This document shows, piece by piece, positions 12,930 through 24,662 of a DNA stretch of 64,000 nucleotides. The notes under the pieces were generated by a model. The model was not told where the DNA came from, did not search any database, and saw only the letters and a program-made list of their open reading frames with translations. The stretch's first letter is position 1. The number at the start of each line of letters is the position of its first letter. Both the position numbers and the translations under genes were made by a program. The stretch is taken from NCBI GenBank assembly GCA_026874595.1, contig CM049313.1:13697508-13761507 (forward strand), in the 5' to 3' direction. The DNA comes from Sipunculus nudus. Lineage: Eukaryota; Annelida; Sipuncula; Golfingiida; Sipunculidae.

Positions 12930-15169
12930 TTCATTGTCCACGCACTATTTGCTGTTTACGTATTTTTTTAGTATCAATACATGTATTGCGAGAATATCTA
13001 ACTGTTTTTTTATGGAACCTACACGTTTACATTCTGAACATGCACATTCCTGATTTTCAGAAATGGAGCATTTAGATTCTAAGCGCGTGAAGCTTTCCCT
13101 ATGTTTAGAGTGTAAATACACGTATAATGTATTGTATAGGCAGACACAAGCAACACTCCTCACGCGTTTATACACAGCAGTCTAATCAGATCTCCTTCGC
13201 TTTAACCGCTGCTTTTTATAGCAAGATTCTCCGTGTTACGCCACCAGGGCACCTGCGGTTAAAACGAAAAAGATCTGGATCGACTACAGTGAGGAGTGTG
13301 GAGTAGACACGGACAAGAAAACATGGTATAGATAAAGCATGCACAGTTTCATCAACAGGATTCGAAGGTACTCTGTTTCCAGCCTTTCTGACCATCGTAG
13401 ACATGAACTATCGTCCCATTTCGAGCTGCAGCTGAAGAACAGCCCAGTGTAGATTTTGCCCACAGGTTTATGACTCTACTGGGCATCATATAAACTGGCA
13501 ACTCCTTGTTTACAGGTGTCCTCTAGTCTACAGTCAGGCGATTTATCTTCAAAATATATCACCATCACGGTTGCTCAAATATGTGATAGGAAATTATTTT
13601 TTAATCACGTGTGTAATAACCAGATCTTATGCATGAGTCAGTGTAGCTACTGTAAAGGTTTATCTGGGTGTAATCTGTTTGTGTTTAAAAATATATTATT
13701 AATGTTCATATTGTCTAAAGGATATTGTTTGCGTCAAATGTATAGTGATACATTGTAAACCTTCATTCTTTGCTTTGTACCTTGATCTTATAGAGTTTAC
13801 CAAACATGTAAACAACCTATTCTTTTGTTTTTTTTTGGATAACTATACAACAATATATAGTGTAAACCACAAGACTGTACATAATTTGTATGCTATTTGA
13901 AAATATAGATAACAGTACATGTATGTCACGTGATGCCATTCATAATGTAGGTGAAACCCATGCACCAAAACCAGTGGCGTCAATTTATCTTCGAGAATGG
14001 GGGTGGGGGTGATTTTTATAATCACACACACCTATATATTATATATATTTATTATATATATATACTTTTTACTGTCTCCAAATATATTATAATTAGATAT
14101 TAGTTAAAAAATAAGGTATTATGGTCCCGCATAGTTTACTTCTAAGCCAGGTTAAGATGTATAATATATCATAGTACACTCAGAAATGGAACCATAATTT
14201 ATAATTATAATTATTAATATATTTCATTTCCATGACAGGGGGTTATAACATTGACCATCCCTACTTGCTCAGAAGGGGGAGGGGATATATTCCCTCATCC
14301 CCCCTCCCCTGTATAGATGCTCCTGACCAAAACAAAGTGTAATGTCAATTTAACCAGTAAGCAAGCAAACAAAAATCAAGGGACATAAAAAATCTGTCAA
14401 ATTCAATTATTTTCATATAAATTTTATACTGCTTCTTTTGGAACATGAAATATAGTTAATGAAAAAAATACCACGTTTACCTTGTCGTGTTACTTATTAT
14501 TCTACAAAGGAAATTTAAACGGAAAACCGTTATGTTGCGTTCAGGCTTTAGCGAATCTCGTTTCTTTATTTTGGTTAACACACACTCACGAACGTAGTAC
14601 ACATACAACACCGATATCTTATATTAATCATCATTAATATATCGCTTATGGTAACATTTGTTCATAAAAAATATGAAACATGAAGCACAAATTCTATCCC
14701 TATCATAAGGCATGTTGATTTTATGGAAAAATTAACCCATGGGAATAATACTATTAATACTATTTTTCTTACTAACATTTAGGCGGGGAACTTATAATAT
14801 TACCAAAACAAAGTTGAACTCGACATGGTTCCATAACCTGCTAAATTTAGTAAAAAGATCTCGTTAGCAACTAAAATAAAAAAAAGTCATCAAATTTTTA
14901 ATCTGCAGCTTATGTGGTCGTATTGAGCAGTTAACAGATGTCAAAAGCTGTATCCCTCAGATGTTAGAGTTCACTGATCGGCTGATATGAAACGCAGTGT
15001 ATGGCTCATGGCCGCCTCTCGGTTTAACATGTCAAATATCAACCGTCAAGGTTCTACACAGTAGAATCATAGCCTCCTTATAACTCTCCAGCGACCACAG
15101 TAACGTAGATCATGTAGGCGACACTCCAGTTGTTATCTTCATCTTCTGGGCCTGTCGCATTCACCGCCA
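12930..15169. other. No gene recognised
   Basis: AT-rich DNA with short TA-rich runs (14030-14075) and a G-rich patch at 13999-14012 next to 'agtggcgtcaattt', which resembles the poly(G)-bearing MITE seen elsewhere in the window. Short ORFs only. The minus-strand ORF at 13216-13404 has no recognisable domain. Confidence 0.4.
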
Positions 15170-15662
15170 TTAAAGGGGCCTAATCACCAATGAAGCATAT
15201 TGAATTAAGACGAAAAATGGCTTCTTCTCTTAAAAAAAAACTGCCAAAATACTGTCTTCAAAACGTTTGCCTACTCCTATAAACGAGTGGTAAAAATAGT
15301 GGACCGGGCGCGATCACAGGTGTCAACACAAACCGTCTTCATCGCGGAGCCACTACACGTATTAATGAGAAGATGTCCTAACTTACATGGCCAGGAAAAT
15401 AAGACAGATGTTCCCGCTGGCTGAAACACCGCGTTTTGCGGCTCACGATCGGATCTCCGGTCACGCGGCCCTGATATGGTAAACAGACACACGTGGACTA
15501 TGTTGACAAACACGCAGAGCCAAACAAGGTGATAACAGGCGTATGCGAGGTAATGTGACCGTGAGCTGGGATGATTTTTCTGAGAATTTTTTGTATAAAG
15601 CAAAACTGAACTGATAGTCTGAAAGAATAGGCATAATATTACTCCTGATTATGTCCCTTTAG
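15170..15662. mobile_element. TTAA-type MITE, copy 1
   Basis: A 493-bp element with inverted ends: left 'ttaaaggggcctaatca', right the complement of 'ctaaagggacataatca'. TTAA sits at the left edge and TTAG at the right, as expected of a TTAA target-site duplication with one change. A second full copy lies at 46166-46657 and a partial copy at 44023-44290. TTAA duplications are typical of piggyBac and Kolobok elements; the class is an inference. Minus-strand ORFs inside are chance. Confidence 0.8.
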
Positions 15663-16104
15663 CAGGACAGCTCATGCAATGACACCAACTTAGGTATGGC
15701 GTCGGCTATGCACCCTTTCCTGCGGGTTCTCTCTGAGTTCGTGCATGGTTTACAAGCTTGGAATCAATAGAGTGCGCCCAAGAATTCTTATCGTCCATTG
15801 CGTAAAAAATAAAGGTAATAATTTCAGATATCTTTGACTAAAGTTTAGTACTTAAAAGGACTTTAGGTGCTATGATATTGGTCCTTAAAAGGTACGTAAA
15901 TCCACTGTTCATAACTTTCTTGTACAATTATTCCCGGGTATCAGGTGGGCCTGTATTGGTTCTTGTAGTTCCATATAGCAAAATACAAAATTATAGGGAA
16001 AGTTTTATGATCCAGGGTCTTTGTTCAGTTAGTTTATGAAAAAAAGTAACTACAATGTATGTCAAAATATTTATTTTATTAATTAATTAGAAATACAGCG
16101 CTGA
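15663..16104. other. Nothing recognised
   Basis: AT-rich spacer. It contains minus-strand TTTATT-derived AATAAA candidates near 16070 that could serve the SAMD3-like gene. Confidence 0.35.
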
Positions 16105-16392
16105 CAACCATCAAAGAAGCTCATTAGCTTTGTTAGAATTGCAAAATTAATCCTTAATTAAAATGGCATTCATGCTGTACGTCGACTTAAAAACATATTT
16201 AAAAGAAACAGCACGTGGAATGACTTCATCACTACCTACGGCCTTGTGCAATCAATTGTGCTGTATAACCAATAAAGCACTCATTCCGAGGTTATTCACT
16301 GCCGATCATTGCCGAGCTGTCTTTTATCACAATGGATGAATATATTTTTTAGTAATGTTGCTAACAAGAAAACATAAAGCCGCCGCTTGGCA
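16105..16392 (+). mobile_element. RTE-type LINE 3-prime tail fragment
   Basis: Contains 'attgccgagctgtc', 'agtaatgttgctaac' and an end 'gccgccgcttggcag'. These phrases match the copy at 30345-30617 and the 3-prime ends of RTE-like LINEs common in molluscs. No coding part remains. It lies just past the stop of the SAMD3-like gene. Confidence 0.5.
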
Positions 16393-16417
16393 GAGATATA
16401 AAAACATGCTTCTTGAT

Positions 16418-16711
16418 CTAACTGGTCAGGTGACCATGCATCCTGAGCACCGAAACGGTCGGATCTCCCCCTTCAGCAGCTGGCATACGATAAATGAAGT
16501 GTTCGAGGAACTGCAAAGTATTTTTCAGCTGTTTCGGATATTCAATTCCATACACATAGTATGCTGCAAACAATAAAGACACAGCATAGCTTATATCCAT
16601 GTCCATTTCTTTGACTATGATAACCCCGTCCATGGCCAAAGAGGCTCTCTTGAATATGAGGGGACTTTCTTCTTTGAGCAAAATCGTGGGTGTGACACAG
16701 TTCTCTGCCTC
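16418..16711 (-). pseudogene. SAMD3-like exon 9 (terminal)
   Basis: Acceptor 'tatatttgtag', then an open frame to a TAG at 16418. It encodes the conserved C-terminal segment with SLAMDGVIIVKEMDMD, SLLFAAYYVYGIEYPK and NTLQFLEHFIY, ending VLRMHGHLTS. Its phase agrees with exon 8. Confidence 0.75.
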
Positions 16712-17101
16712 CTACAAATATATAAATAGTATTTATATAATACATAAGTCAGAAGTGTACTGTTATATTGGTTCATCTAATAATGTGGGTTTCTCTCTGT
16801 GAAAATTAAGATTTTGCACTCCGATGGATTTGTTTAAGATGCTTGATCTTTTCGCATTATAATATTGAGCATTATTAATCCTCTAGGTACAAACTTTATT
16901 TTGCAGCTGTTTACCTTGAATTTATATTTTCTTTCAAACTCATCCATTCTGTTTTACGTGTGTTGGTCTTTAACTGAGAGGACTCAATAAACATTTCAAG
17001 AAATTTGTTAGGCAGAAAAAAATCGTGATATGAGATATTCCAAAACAAATATTTACCTGGACTTGAAATAAACAAAGCAAGGGCATAGAGTGACACCCTA
17101 C

Positions 17102-17181
17102 CTTTTCTGCCGAGTACATGAGTGACTCCTTTTCATGGAAGAGGGATGGCAGCAGAAGTGTGGCAGCTGCAAGCTTCAGTT
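17102..17181 (-). pseudogene. SAMD3-like exon 8
   Basis: An 80-nt exon between 'ttttactttcag' and 'aaaag/gtaggg', reading LKLAAATLLLPSLFHEKES. It matches the 'LLP-L' block of SAMD3-like proteins. It expects one base from the previous exon, which exon 7 does not supply cleanly. Confidence 0.7.
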
Positions 17182-17443
17182 CTGAAAGTAAAAGAAAGAT
17201 ATATAACCATAAAATATGTAACCATGAAGTACTATGGTCTTCTGTTCACTTTTGTCAAAAGTGATGAGGAGTTTATTTGGAAGTTTATGTGTCAGAATGT
17301 CTGTTTACTAAAAGGCTAGAAAACCTGAAAATGAATATCAGTGTCTTGACATTTTGTGACAGATGTGACCTTTGTTAATATTTATATATCTCTTGTTAAA
17401 ATATGTTTGGATATTGCGTTTTTGTGCAACTTGTTTCAGCAAT

Positions 17444-17632
17444 TTATTTTGAGAGAATGGTAGACTTGCTCTTCTCTGCTTCCTCTTCAAGTTGCTCATT
17501 AATGACGCTGAGCATGCTCTTTTTGGTACCGCTCTTGGACTTAAACAGGATTTTATCCATCAAGGGTGATAGCCTCTCCTGTAGCGAGTCATCCATTTGG
17601 ATACCATACTGGAGGTTCATCTCCAACAGCAG
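17444..17632 (-). pseudogene. SAMD3-like exon 7, donor unclear
   Basis: Acceptor 'gttcattttag', then LLLEMNLQYGIQMDDSLQERL and an acidic coiled stretch (INEQLEEEAEKSKS) that runs into a TAA at 17444. The only GT before the stop (gtctac, at 17465) is a poor donor and gives the wrong phase for exon 8. The donor has probably been lost. Confidence 0.65.
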
Positions 17633-18177
17633 CTAAAATGAACAGTACACTCAATTTAAGTACATATTGTAATTGTTCGTTTTTGTATGCAATATCAAAA
17701 TATTTTTAACAGACTCGTTTCAGATCTGAAAAGGTAAGCTAATAAGCCCTGTTCTAGAATGTTCTAGTGCTAAATGCAGTATCCATAATATGATTTATGG
17801 ATAATATGATTAATTATGATATAATGGATATGATTTCTTATAATATTAAGTGATTAAGTTAACAATTATTAATGACAACAAAGGTAATGTAACATCTGTA
17901 ATATATAACCATTTTTATATCTTGTAGACTCTGATGACTTTTGGATTATTTTTTAACATTCAAAGAATATAAAAACTAGTTGGAGATCGGCCATCAAAAC
18001 TAATTTTAAACTCTAATGTAACGCATTTTTACACAACCACCTCCACATAGGCCACAAACCATGACGTAAAATAATGTGTGATGTACAGAGCTATAACTCT
18101 CTTGTGTGTCAAAAGTGAGAAGTTAGGTGGTTGATTTCAGAATAAGAAATCTGACTATAAAAGCTTAATGTACTTAC

Positions 18178-18381
18178 AAACTGTGGCAAAGATAAGAAGG
18201 GATACATCTCGAGTATCTCCTTGGTATCTATGCCCTCCATCATTTGTTTTCTTGCACCGACAGTGCGTTTCATACTGTCGGTCACTAGATCATGATTCGG
18301 CCTCACTTTTGACGATTCTCTTCTCAGGCTTTCCAGGTGTACATTCACGCTATGTTCATCTTTGTCGTCAGCATGGGAAGT
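18178..18381 (-). pseudogene. SAMD3-like exon 6
   Basis: Good acceptor (tttctgttctag) and donor (gtaagt). It encodes HLESLRRESSK, TDSMKRTVGARKQMM and EILEMYPFLSLPQF, the best conserved block of the family after the SAM domain. Phase 0 at both ends. Confidence 0.8.
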
Positions 18382-18796
18382 CTAGAACAGAAATACACAG
18401 ATGTTTTCACAAGACACAGAAAGAATATCAACATGTAAAAGATGATTTTTGTTATATTTATAACTGATAATGTTTGATTTGAAAGGAATGAGAATGTAGT
18501 ATGGCTTTGTTATTTTCTCTCGTAAAGCCTTTGACTTTTTAATTTATATATCAAATAGGAATTGTGAACTAGGATCCGAATTCTGACAATGACATGTATG
18601 TATGTATGGTTGCCTATAGGAATATACATCGAAATCATTATTCAGATGCAAGTACCAATAAAATCTAATCATTACAGCACAAATGATAGCCTATTTAAAT
18701 AAAGTTCATACATTTCTTCAATTACAAATTATGCTAACAGCCATCCTTCTCTCAGCATATATAAATATTGAAACCCTATAACTAAGACGTCCATAC

Positions 18797-18957
18797 CGAT
18801 AATCTCTTAATTTTCTGAAGACTGTCATCCGACTCGCCCTTCCTCTTTCTCCCTCTTCCAGCACAACCATAATTAGACTTTGTTTCCATCGCTGTGTCCT
18901 TGGATGTCAATGGCAGCCGTTCTTTTTTTGAACCTGTTAGTCTTTTTTCAGTGTTTC
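18797..18957 (-). pseudogene. SAMD3-like exon 5 (basic linker)
   Basis: Acceptor 'tatattttgcag' and donor 'ttatcg/gtatgg'. Open in the frame that begins with two bases of a split codon. It encodes a polar linker ending GRGRKRKGESDDS. Exon 4 ends in phase 0, so the two do not join in frame. In the joined frame a TAA follows after six codons. Confidence 0.6.
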
Positions 18958-19377
18958 CTGCAAAATATAATGGGGTTTTAAAAATCCTAAATCTTAATAA
19001 TTAGCTTTAAGAGTGCAAATATGTTTAACAACTTTGTGGCCAGGTCAAATGTATAAATGGGGGGGGGGGGGGGGTGGGCTAACAGATATATCATATAAAA
19101 TATAATTTGGCTCCTCACATAGCCTGTGTCACTATACTGCATGGTCATACTTAGTAATGAAATGTAAGTTGTGACGTACAAATGTTTTACTTTTTATGTT
19201 TTTATACCCAATATTTAAGGGTTTTGCCGCCCATGAAAAGGTACAAAAGTAGCATCTAAACGCAAACTTTATTTTACAATTTTCGTAAGATTGTAAGGCC
19301 TGCAGTGAAGGGCTTTATGTATATATTCCTCTACTGACGCATTGATAATTCTTTATTAAAAAATTATATGTACTTAC

Positions 19378-19465
19378 AATTCCGCTCACACTTGAGTCCT
19401 TCAGCACAGGATATTTCTTCACTAATGTTGACAAAACTGCATAGTGCTGTGCTGCTTTAGGGTAA
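19378..19465 (-). pseudogene. SAMD3-like exon 4
   Basis: An 88-nt exon between 'gctattttacag' and 'ggaatt/gtaagt'. It encodes YPKAAQHYAVLSTLVKKYP and VLKDSS, a hallmark of the family. Its first base completes a codon from exon 3. Confidence 0.8.
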
Positions 19466-19804
19466 CTGTAAAATAGCAAAATAAAATTATCATGTTTGCA
19501 AAAATACGACATTTTTGCTGAATCAAAGAAAAGAAAAGAACTTCAACTTAATATATATTTTGCATTAAATATATTTTCCTGGTTAGACATTCATTGCTAT
19601 ATAAAATATATACAATCTGATTTGAACTTTATGAGATGCGGATATTCGAAAATTTCTGTTACCCAGTGAAATATATCATATAAAATATATTTGTTTATTA
19701 AATGTTATTTAACATGTTTATATTTAAAGAAATCTGCTATACTGCAATTAAATACATATATAAGCAAATATAAATGGTGCAGCAAATCCGGAAATTGCAC
19801 TCAC

Positions 19805-20035
19805 ATGACATATTGGCTCATGTCATCATATAGAAATTGAATCAATCCACTCCTCAACATGTTTCTCGATGGATGTTTAAATTTAACATCCCCACTGGAC
19901 AGTGCTTCTTGGACGAAGGGCGGGAATGTTGGGAGCTTATAAACTAGAGGCCACTTTTTCATGCTTCCACTGGGTGATGGATTTGTTGCTGAAATCTCTT
20001 GCTGTACCTTTTCGCTTGATTCTGGAACTCCATTT
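19805..20035 (-). pseudogene. SAMD3-like exon 3
   Basis: A 231-nt exon between 'tttttccctag' and 'tcat/gtgagt'. It encodes WPLVYKLPTFPPFVQEAL and the segment MLRSGLIQFLYDDMSQYV, typical of SAMD3-like proteins. It joins in phase to both neighbours once the upstream deletion is allowed for. Confidence 0.8.
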
Positions 20036-20288
20036 CTAGGGAAAAAGAGTTTGGGGTGTGTTATTTGGCTTACATATGTGTTAGGCACATTTGTGGATGA
20101 TTTTTAAAATTTTTTTTTATAAAATATTAGCTATAACCAGGGAAGAATTTAACAGCCATGCAATTGTGATTATACAAAACACGCCTTATATAGTATAGGC
20201 TTATCTTGTTTGCAATTGTTTTTTAGTAATATGTGACATGCAGACATGCCGAGAGAACAACTTATATAAATGAAAAATAATATCCCAC

Positions 20289-20438
20289 CTTCTGTTGGCA
20301 TTGCTAATACATACTGGCACAGGATTCTTCAGGGCCTTCAATTTTATCAACAGCTGGGCTCTCATTTTCATTTTGGTACAAGTTCCTCCATCATTCTCTC
20401 AGTCAAACAAAGCAATGTTTCTCCATCTATTTCTTCTT
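20289..20438 (-). pseudogene. SAMD3-like exon 2 (SAM second half) with 1-nt deletion
   Basis: Between 'ttctcttttcag' and 'agaag/gtggga'. It reads EEEIDGETLLCLTERMMEEL, completing the SAM domain opened in exon 1. After VPK one A is missing from an A run, which puts TGA in frame. With that base restored, the rest (RAQLLIKLKAL) fits the SAM fold and the phase of exon 3. The downstream phase therefore confirms a real frameshift or a sequencing error. Confidence 0.8.
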
Positions 20439-20605
20439 CTGAAAAGAGAAAAATATTGTAATACACATATAAATATATAATAAATAATTGAGTTACATAT
20501 ATTAACAAATACAATATTTTCAGACATCATTATTCACACCTTTCTGTATACTTTTTCTTATGCATCTGTCTATAGGTAATGATAATAGAATAATTCAGAG
20601 TGTTT

Positions 20606-20637
<32 letters not shown>

Positions 20638-20663
20638 TAACCTACAATATATATTAACCTACA

Positions 20664-22781
20664 TTATCTATTAACGTATAATATTCGGTAAAATGGATAA
20701 TACCCATATATAAAAAGGCCTTGTACCCTGTAGGGAATATGATGAAGTGCTATGAACATGGATCCGGTATCATTTGTATATGAATCCAAGGCATGGAAGT
20801 CAAGTTTCTCCCCAGGAGTGAAGACGGACCACTCCAGCGAATCTTCAACTTCAAAAGCATGTAGGTGGCTGCTGAATCTCTTTGATCTGTACAATTTGCT
20901 GCATATGATCCATTTGGTCCTGAATTGTAATATATGTATTACTTTTCCAAAGACTGGAATGTCCTCTTCATGCACAAGGTCTAGGATGAAAAAGTCACCA
21001 CTTGCGTATTTCACTGTGTCCAACCACAATTTTTCCACTTTCATCACCTCCTCATTATGACCAACAGCGATTTGTTGCATCTCAAGTTTTGAAATAATCG
21101 CCAGTCTCGCCGAAGATGTTGACTTGAATGAAATGAGCCTGTTGCCTTCTGTAACTTGGTTTTGTTTAAGAATGTCCCACGATTTGAATTCCAAACATTG
21201 TCTGAGCTGGTGTCTCCTTGCAAGAGTAGGACAAATATTTTTGAAATTACACACCACACCAGCTAGTTTTTTTAAGTATTGGTGCTTCCCTTCAAAACGC
21301 ATGCACCACAGGTTTTTCAAAGGACCGAATTCCCCAATGAGTCGAGGATAGTGCAATAAATAGTGAACTTTGGTGTAATGTGGTATGGATAAAGATGTAT
21401 GAAATCTGACACAAACTGAGATATTGCAATTTCAAGATATTCCAGAACAGATTTTTTCTAAGGTTGGTGAAACAATGATGTCGCCAACTTTCCTGCAGGC
21501 CAAAAACAGCTCCCAATGTTTGTTCCCTTTTGGAACATAATGCCCTAACAGAAATGGTAGAATTCTAAACAGGCACCATCTTTCGATAGCACGTCCAGTG
21601 ATACAAAATTTTGAATCCCCGATCAGTTTATGGTGAAATCTTTACTGGTTTGGGCCCTTTGTCATTTTTACCAAATTAAAAATGTTCTAGCTCTGCATTC
21701 AGAGACTGGATTTTTACGATCTTGCTCTCATGTAAAGAGTGAAGAGTTAATCCTAGAAGTGGAGGAATCACTCGTGCATCGAATAAGGAGGGAATGTCAC
21801 AATTGTGCTGAAGTAATCTAGTTCTGAAAATGGACAGTCTTTGGCAACTCCATATGTATTTAATGGTAAATTTGGATTTGCTGCAATAGCTTGCAAATGA
21901 GAATTGTGACCACAGACAGTGCGCAATGAACATTCATCTTCTGTTGTTACAGTTTGCAGTTTGTTATGCAAGACCATGCAAAACCTACATATCCGTCCTG
22001 TACTGAAGGAACATGAAAATCCCGCCAGACCATGAGCAGACAGATTGTCTGCTGACACCGTAGATAGACCACAAAGTACTTCTAATATTGGAACATACTG
22101 ATATTTGTAAGGATTTCCTTGTTCACAATGTCCAAGTACTATTTCCACAGGATCAACAGTATTTAGATGTGTTCTGCAGTACTGATGGAAACGTGAATCT
22201 GAGTTCAACTGGGTAAAAGCACTTTAAAAAAGATCCTCGCATTCCAAAATATCACTGAGTTCATTTACTCTCCCAACTTGAAAATCTTACTGCTCAAGCA
22301 TACGCTTAATTATATCCTTGTAATTTGTTATGAAATAATTGAACATGAATTTGACATCTTTAAAGACCGTCTGTTGAATGATTCTTGGCAATACATGTTT
22401 TTCTTGAAGTTTAAGCAGGAATATTGCAAAGTGTCTCTGCAGTCCACCTAACAAAGTTTGAACTGAGTTGACATCAGTATCATGTTAATCAGAATCTGAA
22501 TTGATTCCAGCATCACCTCGATCTTCCAAAGCATTGCTTGCATGACTATGTGTATATGTGTCGTCTTCTATTATGTTTACACTTTCTTCATCTGACTGTT
22601 CTTTTATAGCATCCCTATGTTTTCTGTAATAGAGTAGAGTTTCAACAGATCTAAAAATTTTTCGACAGCCTACTTCTTTACAACTTGCTAAGAAATTAGG
22701 AAGATGCTGATGGAATTGCAAGTGCAACAAATATTTCTTTATGGTAAACCTTATTACTTGACAATAATCACAGTGATACAT
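20664..22781 (-). pseudogene. C2H2-finger transposase-like protein, decayed, inside SAMD3-like intron 1
   Basis: The N-terminus has two C2H2-type fingers (CDYC...HLQFH; CKEVGC...YRKHR). Then come LQEKHVLPRIIQQ, QYVPI, ADNLSAHGLAGF with a CRFC motif, TFPPYSMHE, GRAIERWCLFRILPFL, and HYPRLIGEFGPLKNLWCMRF followed by EGKHQYLKKLAGVVCNFKN. This order matches a multi-copy protein family of fish, cnidarians and molluscs that is thought to be transposon-derived. One frame runs from 22781 to 21768 with stops at 22485, about 22290 and about 22225. At least two frameshifts follow between 21768 and 21356, and a family segment seems deleted after QYVPI. I see no terminal repeats. Confidence 0.75.
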
Positions 22782-22790
22782 TTTGACAAC

Positions 22791-22891
22791 CTTTAAACTT
22801 GTCCTTCACTGCAGCCATTCCAATTTCTTCAAGCCACTGTACAGTCTGCTCTACTGTCCAGTCCTTGACCGGTGTAACCATACTCTTCTTC
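22791..22891 (-). pseudogene. SAMD3-like exon 1 (SAM first half, start codon)
   Basis: Acceptor 'tttatttcacag'. ATG at 22881 opens MVTPVKDWTVEQTVQWLEEI. The exon ends KDKFK plus one base, and the donor is weak (aaag/gttgtc). The decayed C2H2-finger ORF starts 10 nt further on. An upstream untranslated exon is implied by the acceptor. Confidence 0.7.
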
Positions 22892-22966
22892 CTGTGAAAT
22901 AAAAAGAAGTGTCTGCGTATATAGCTATATACCGGTTGTCCCGTACATGTATCTAAATACATTAAC

Positions 22967-23010
22967 AAGGGACCTATGGGTCAAGGCGCTTAGCTGATTG
23001 TGACAGTTAT
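22967..23010. mobile_element. Terminal fragment of a pearl-like element
   Basis: 'gggacctatgggtcaaggcg' followed by 'cttagctga' matches the ends of the elements at 37736-39105 and 60118-60606. The rest of the element is absent or too diverged to follow. Confidence 0.55.
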
Positions 23011-24613
23011 AATTGCATCACCAATTTGGTACTATATTGTGGTGTATTGTTGATTAGTTATGGAGGGGTATAACATTCTGATATATTTGAGCAAAAATGA
23101 AGGCAATTTACATCTTATAACAAGTCTTTTTGTCACATAGGGATTTGCCATATAACTTGCACAGGGGTATTGTTTATGGTCTTGAAGGGGCTTCTTACCT
23201 GATAGAATTCTTATTTCTTATGTATTCTTCAATATAACTTAATCCTACTTCCATTCTGAAAATTATACTCAGTTGTGTGATAGCTGAGTATATTGTAGCT
23301 ATAGTATAAATTATCATTATCAAAAACCTTAGGACGTGCACCTTCTTGGCTACACCTTGCTGACGGTTGGTGTGGTTGCTCTCACGATGACGTCACTTAC
23401 CTTCAGTTTTTTTCTTAATTTCACAAAAGGCGAGTGGAGGTGGTTGATCCGGCTCAGCACCCCCCCCTTCCCCCCATTTCACATTTTGGCCAATCGTTAA
23501 ATAAATCATCAGTCAATTAGAGCCTGTAAAAAACAATGAACACAAAATCTATTAACGTTTTTAATGATCCATACTGAATTTGATGGACAATATGTCAAAT
23601 TATGTTAATAGTCGATAAAACTTAGGAGTTTCAATCAGGCAGGAGAGAGCACTGGGATGGACGTCCGACATATAAATGCAGTCCACGGCTGTCGAACACT
23701 TATACCGGTATTCATATTTCGTGTTTAAAAAGTCCCGCCGTATTTGACCTCAACTTATTCAATACGAAGGGTGTGTATTTAATTTTATATAGTATTCTAA
23801 AATTTTCATTATATCTGACTTTAACGTGCAGTTATTTTTATTTTAAATGTAAACTTAAGCTATTATGCTTGCCATTGATGTAATTCCTTCGCTTGTAACT
23901 TTTTGGAGAAACAAACAAGCCGTTTTTAAAGACGGATCTGTCCAGGCTGAGAAATGAGTGGGCGTGCCCTTACAATAATTTATTTTGTCCATTTTGTTCA
24001 TGCTATAACAAATCCCTTGTTGGCGTAAGTGAATAGCATGATTAATGTCAAGTGACTCATATTATAACAGTACCCACTTAATCTGGCATCATATGAATTA
24101 ATTACATTTAAATGGAATGTGAATGCAGTAAGGAACTGATATAGCTTTGTCAACAACCGACACTGCGGTATCCTCGGCGAGAACAACGTGATGTATCAGG
24201 AATAAGCTGTAGAGCAACAAGCAAGCGCCAGTAGGCAGATCAAAGAGGTTTCACACCTAGGCGCGAGGTTTCTTTTCAAGAGCGCAAGCGACATTGGACG
24301 AGTTCCGGGATCCCTGTGTTCCCTCAAATCCACATGTTATTATAACTCCATGATATAACCTAATATTTTCAATGTTTCCAGTGATTCAATGTAGCATGGT
24401 GGCTATTGGGTTTAGCAAATTTAAAGGCCGGCTTTAATGCAGATACATATGTTGGCGGAGGTATGCGCTCTGTGAGTGCTTGGTAGTCATTGATTTTTTA
24501 CATGCCACATCAGTGTTTACTGAGAATAAACCCTGTAAACAATTCCTTTAGCATAATAAGAATAAGTAGTTCATAAACACACACATACAAATATACCTAA
24601 AGAGTTTATTTAC

Positions 24614-24618
<5 letters not shown>
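23011..24618. other. No gene recognised; possible upstream region of the SAMD3-like gene
   Basis: Contains a perfect CRE-like palindrome TGACGTCA at about 23389, a poly(C) run at 23460-23475 next to 'ggttgatccggctcag' (a MITE-like edge), and at 24265-24330 a 70-nt stretch similar to 55845-55905. No coding exon is supported. Confidence 0.4.
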
Positions 24619-24660
<42 letters not shown>

Positions 24661-24662
24661 GC
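24619..24662. repeat. (GA)n microsatellite
   Basis: About 20 GA units with one interruption. Confidence 0.95.

Larger units (their letters stand above)
16418..22891 (-). pseudogene. SAMD3-like (sterile alpha motif) gene, broken
   Basis: The gene was rebuilt from splice sites and homology. Exons in order: 22891-22791 (ATG at 22881), 20438-20289, 20035-19805, 19465-19378, 18957-18797, 18381-18178, 17632 to about 17444, 17181-17102 and 16711-16418. It starts with a SAM domain (WTVEQTVQWLEEIGM ... EEEIDGETLLCLTE), followed by the regions shared with the SAMD3-like proteins of fish and invertebrates: LPTFPPFVQEAL, AVLSTLVKKYPVLKDSS, TDSMKRTVGARKQMM, LLPSLFHEKES and YVYGIEYPKQLKNTLQFL. Three lesions are seen: a 1-nt deletion in the second SAM exon, a phase clash between exons 4 and 5, and a missing usable donor after exon 7. 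A missed short exon could explain the second. The biochemical role of the family is unknown. Confidence 0.75.

Noticed and set aside
15277-15603. Minus-strand ORF of 108 codons
   Set aside because: Lies wholly inside a TTAA-type MITE and is not kept open in the other copies.
19240-19310. Possible missing SAMD3-like exon reading LQSYENCKIKFAFRC
   Set aside because: Weak resemblance to the family, poor donor, and the only phase-compatible join to the next exon creates a stop.
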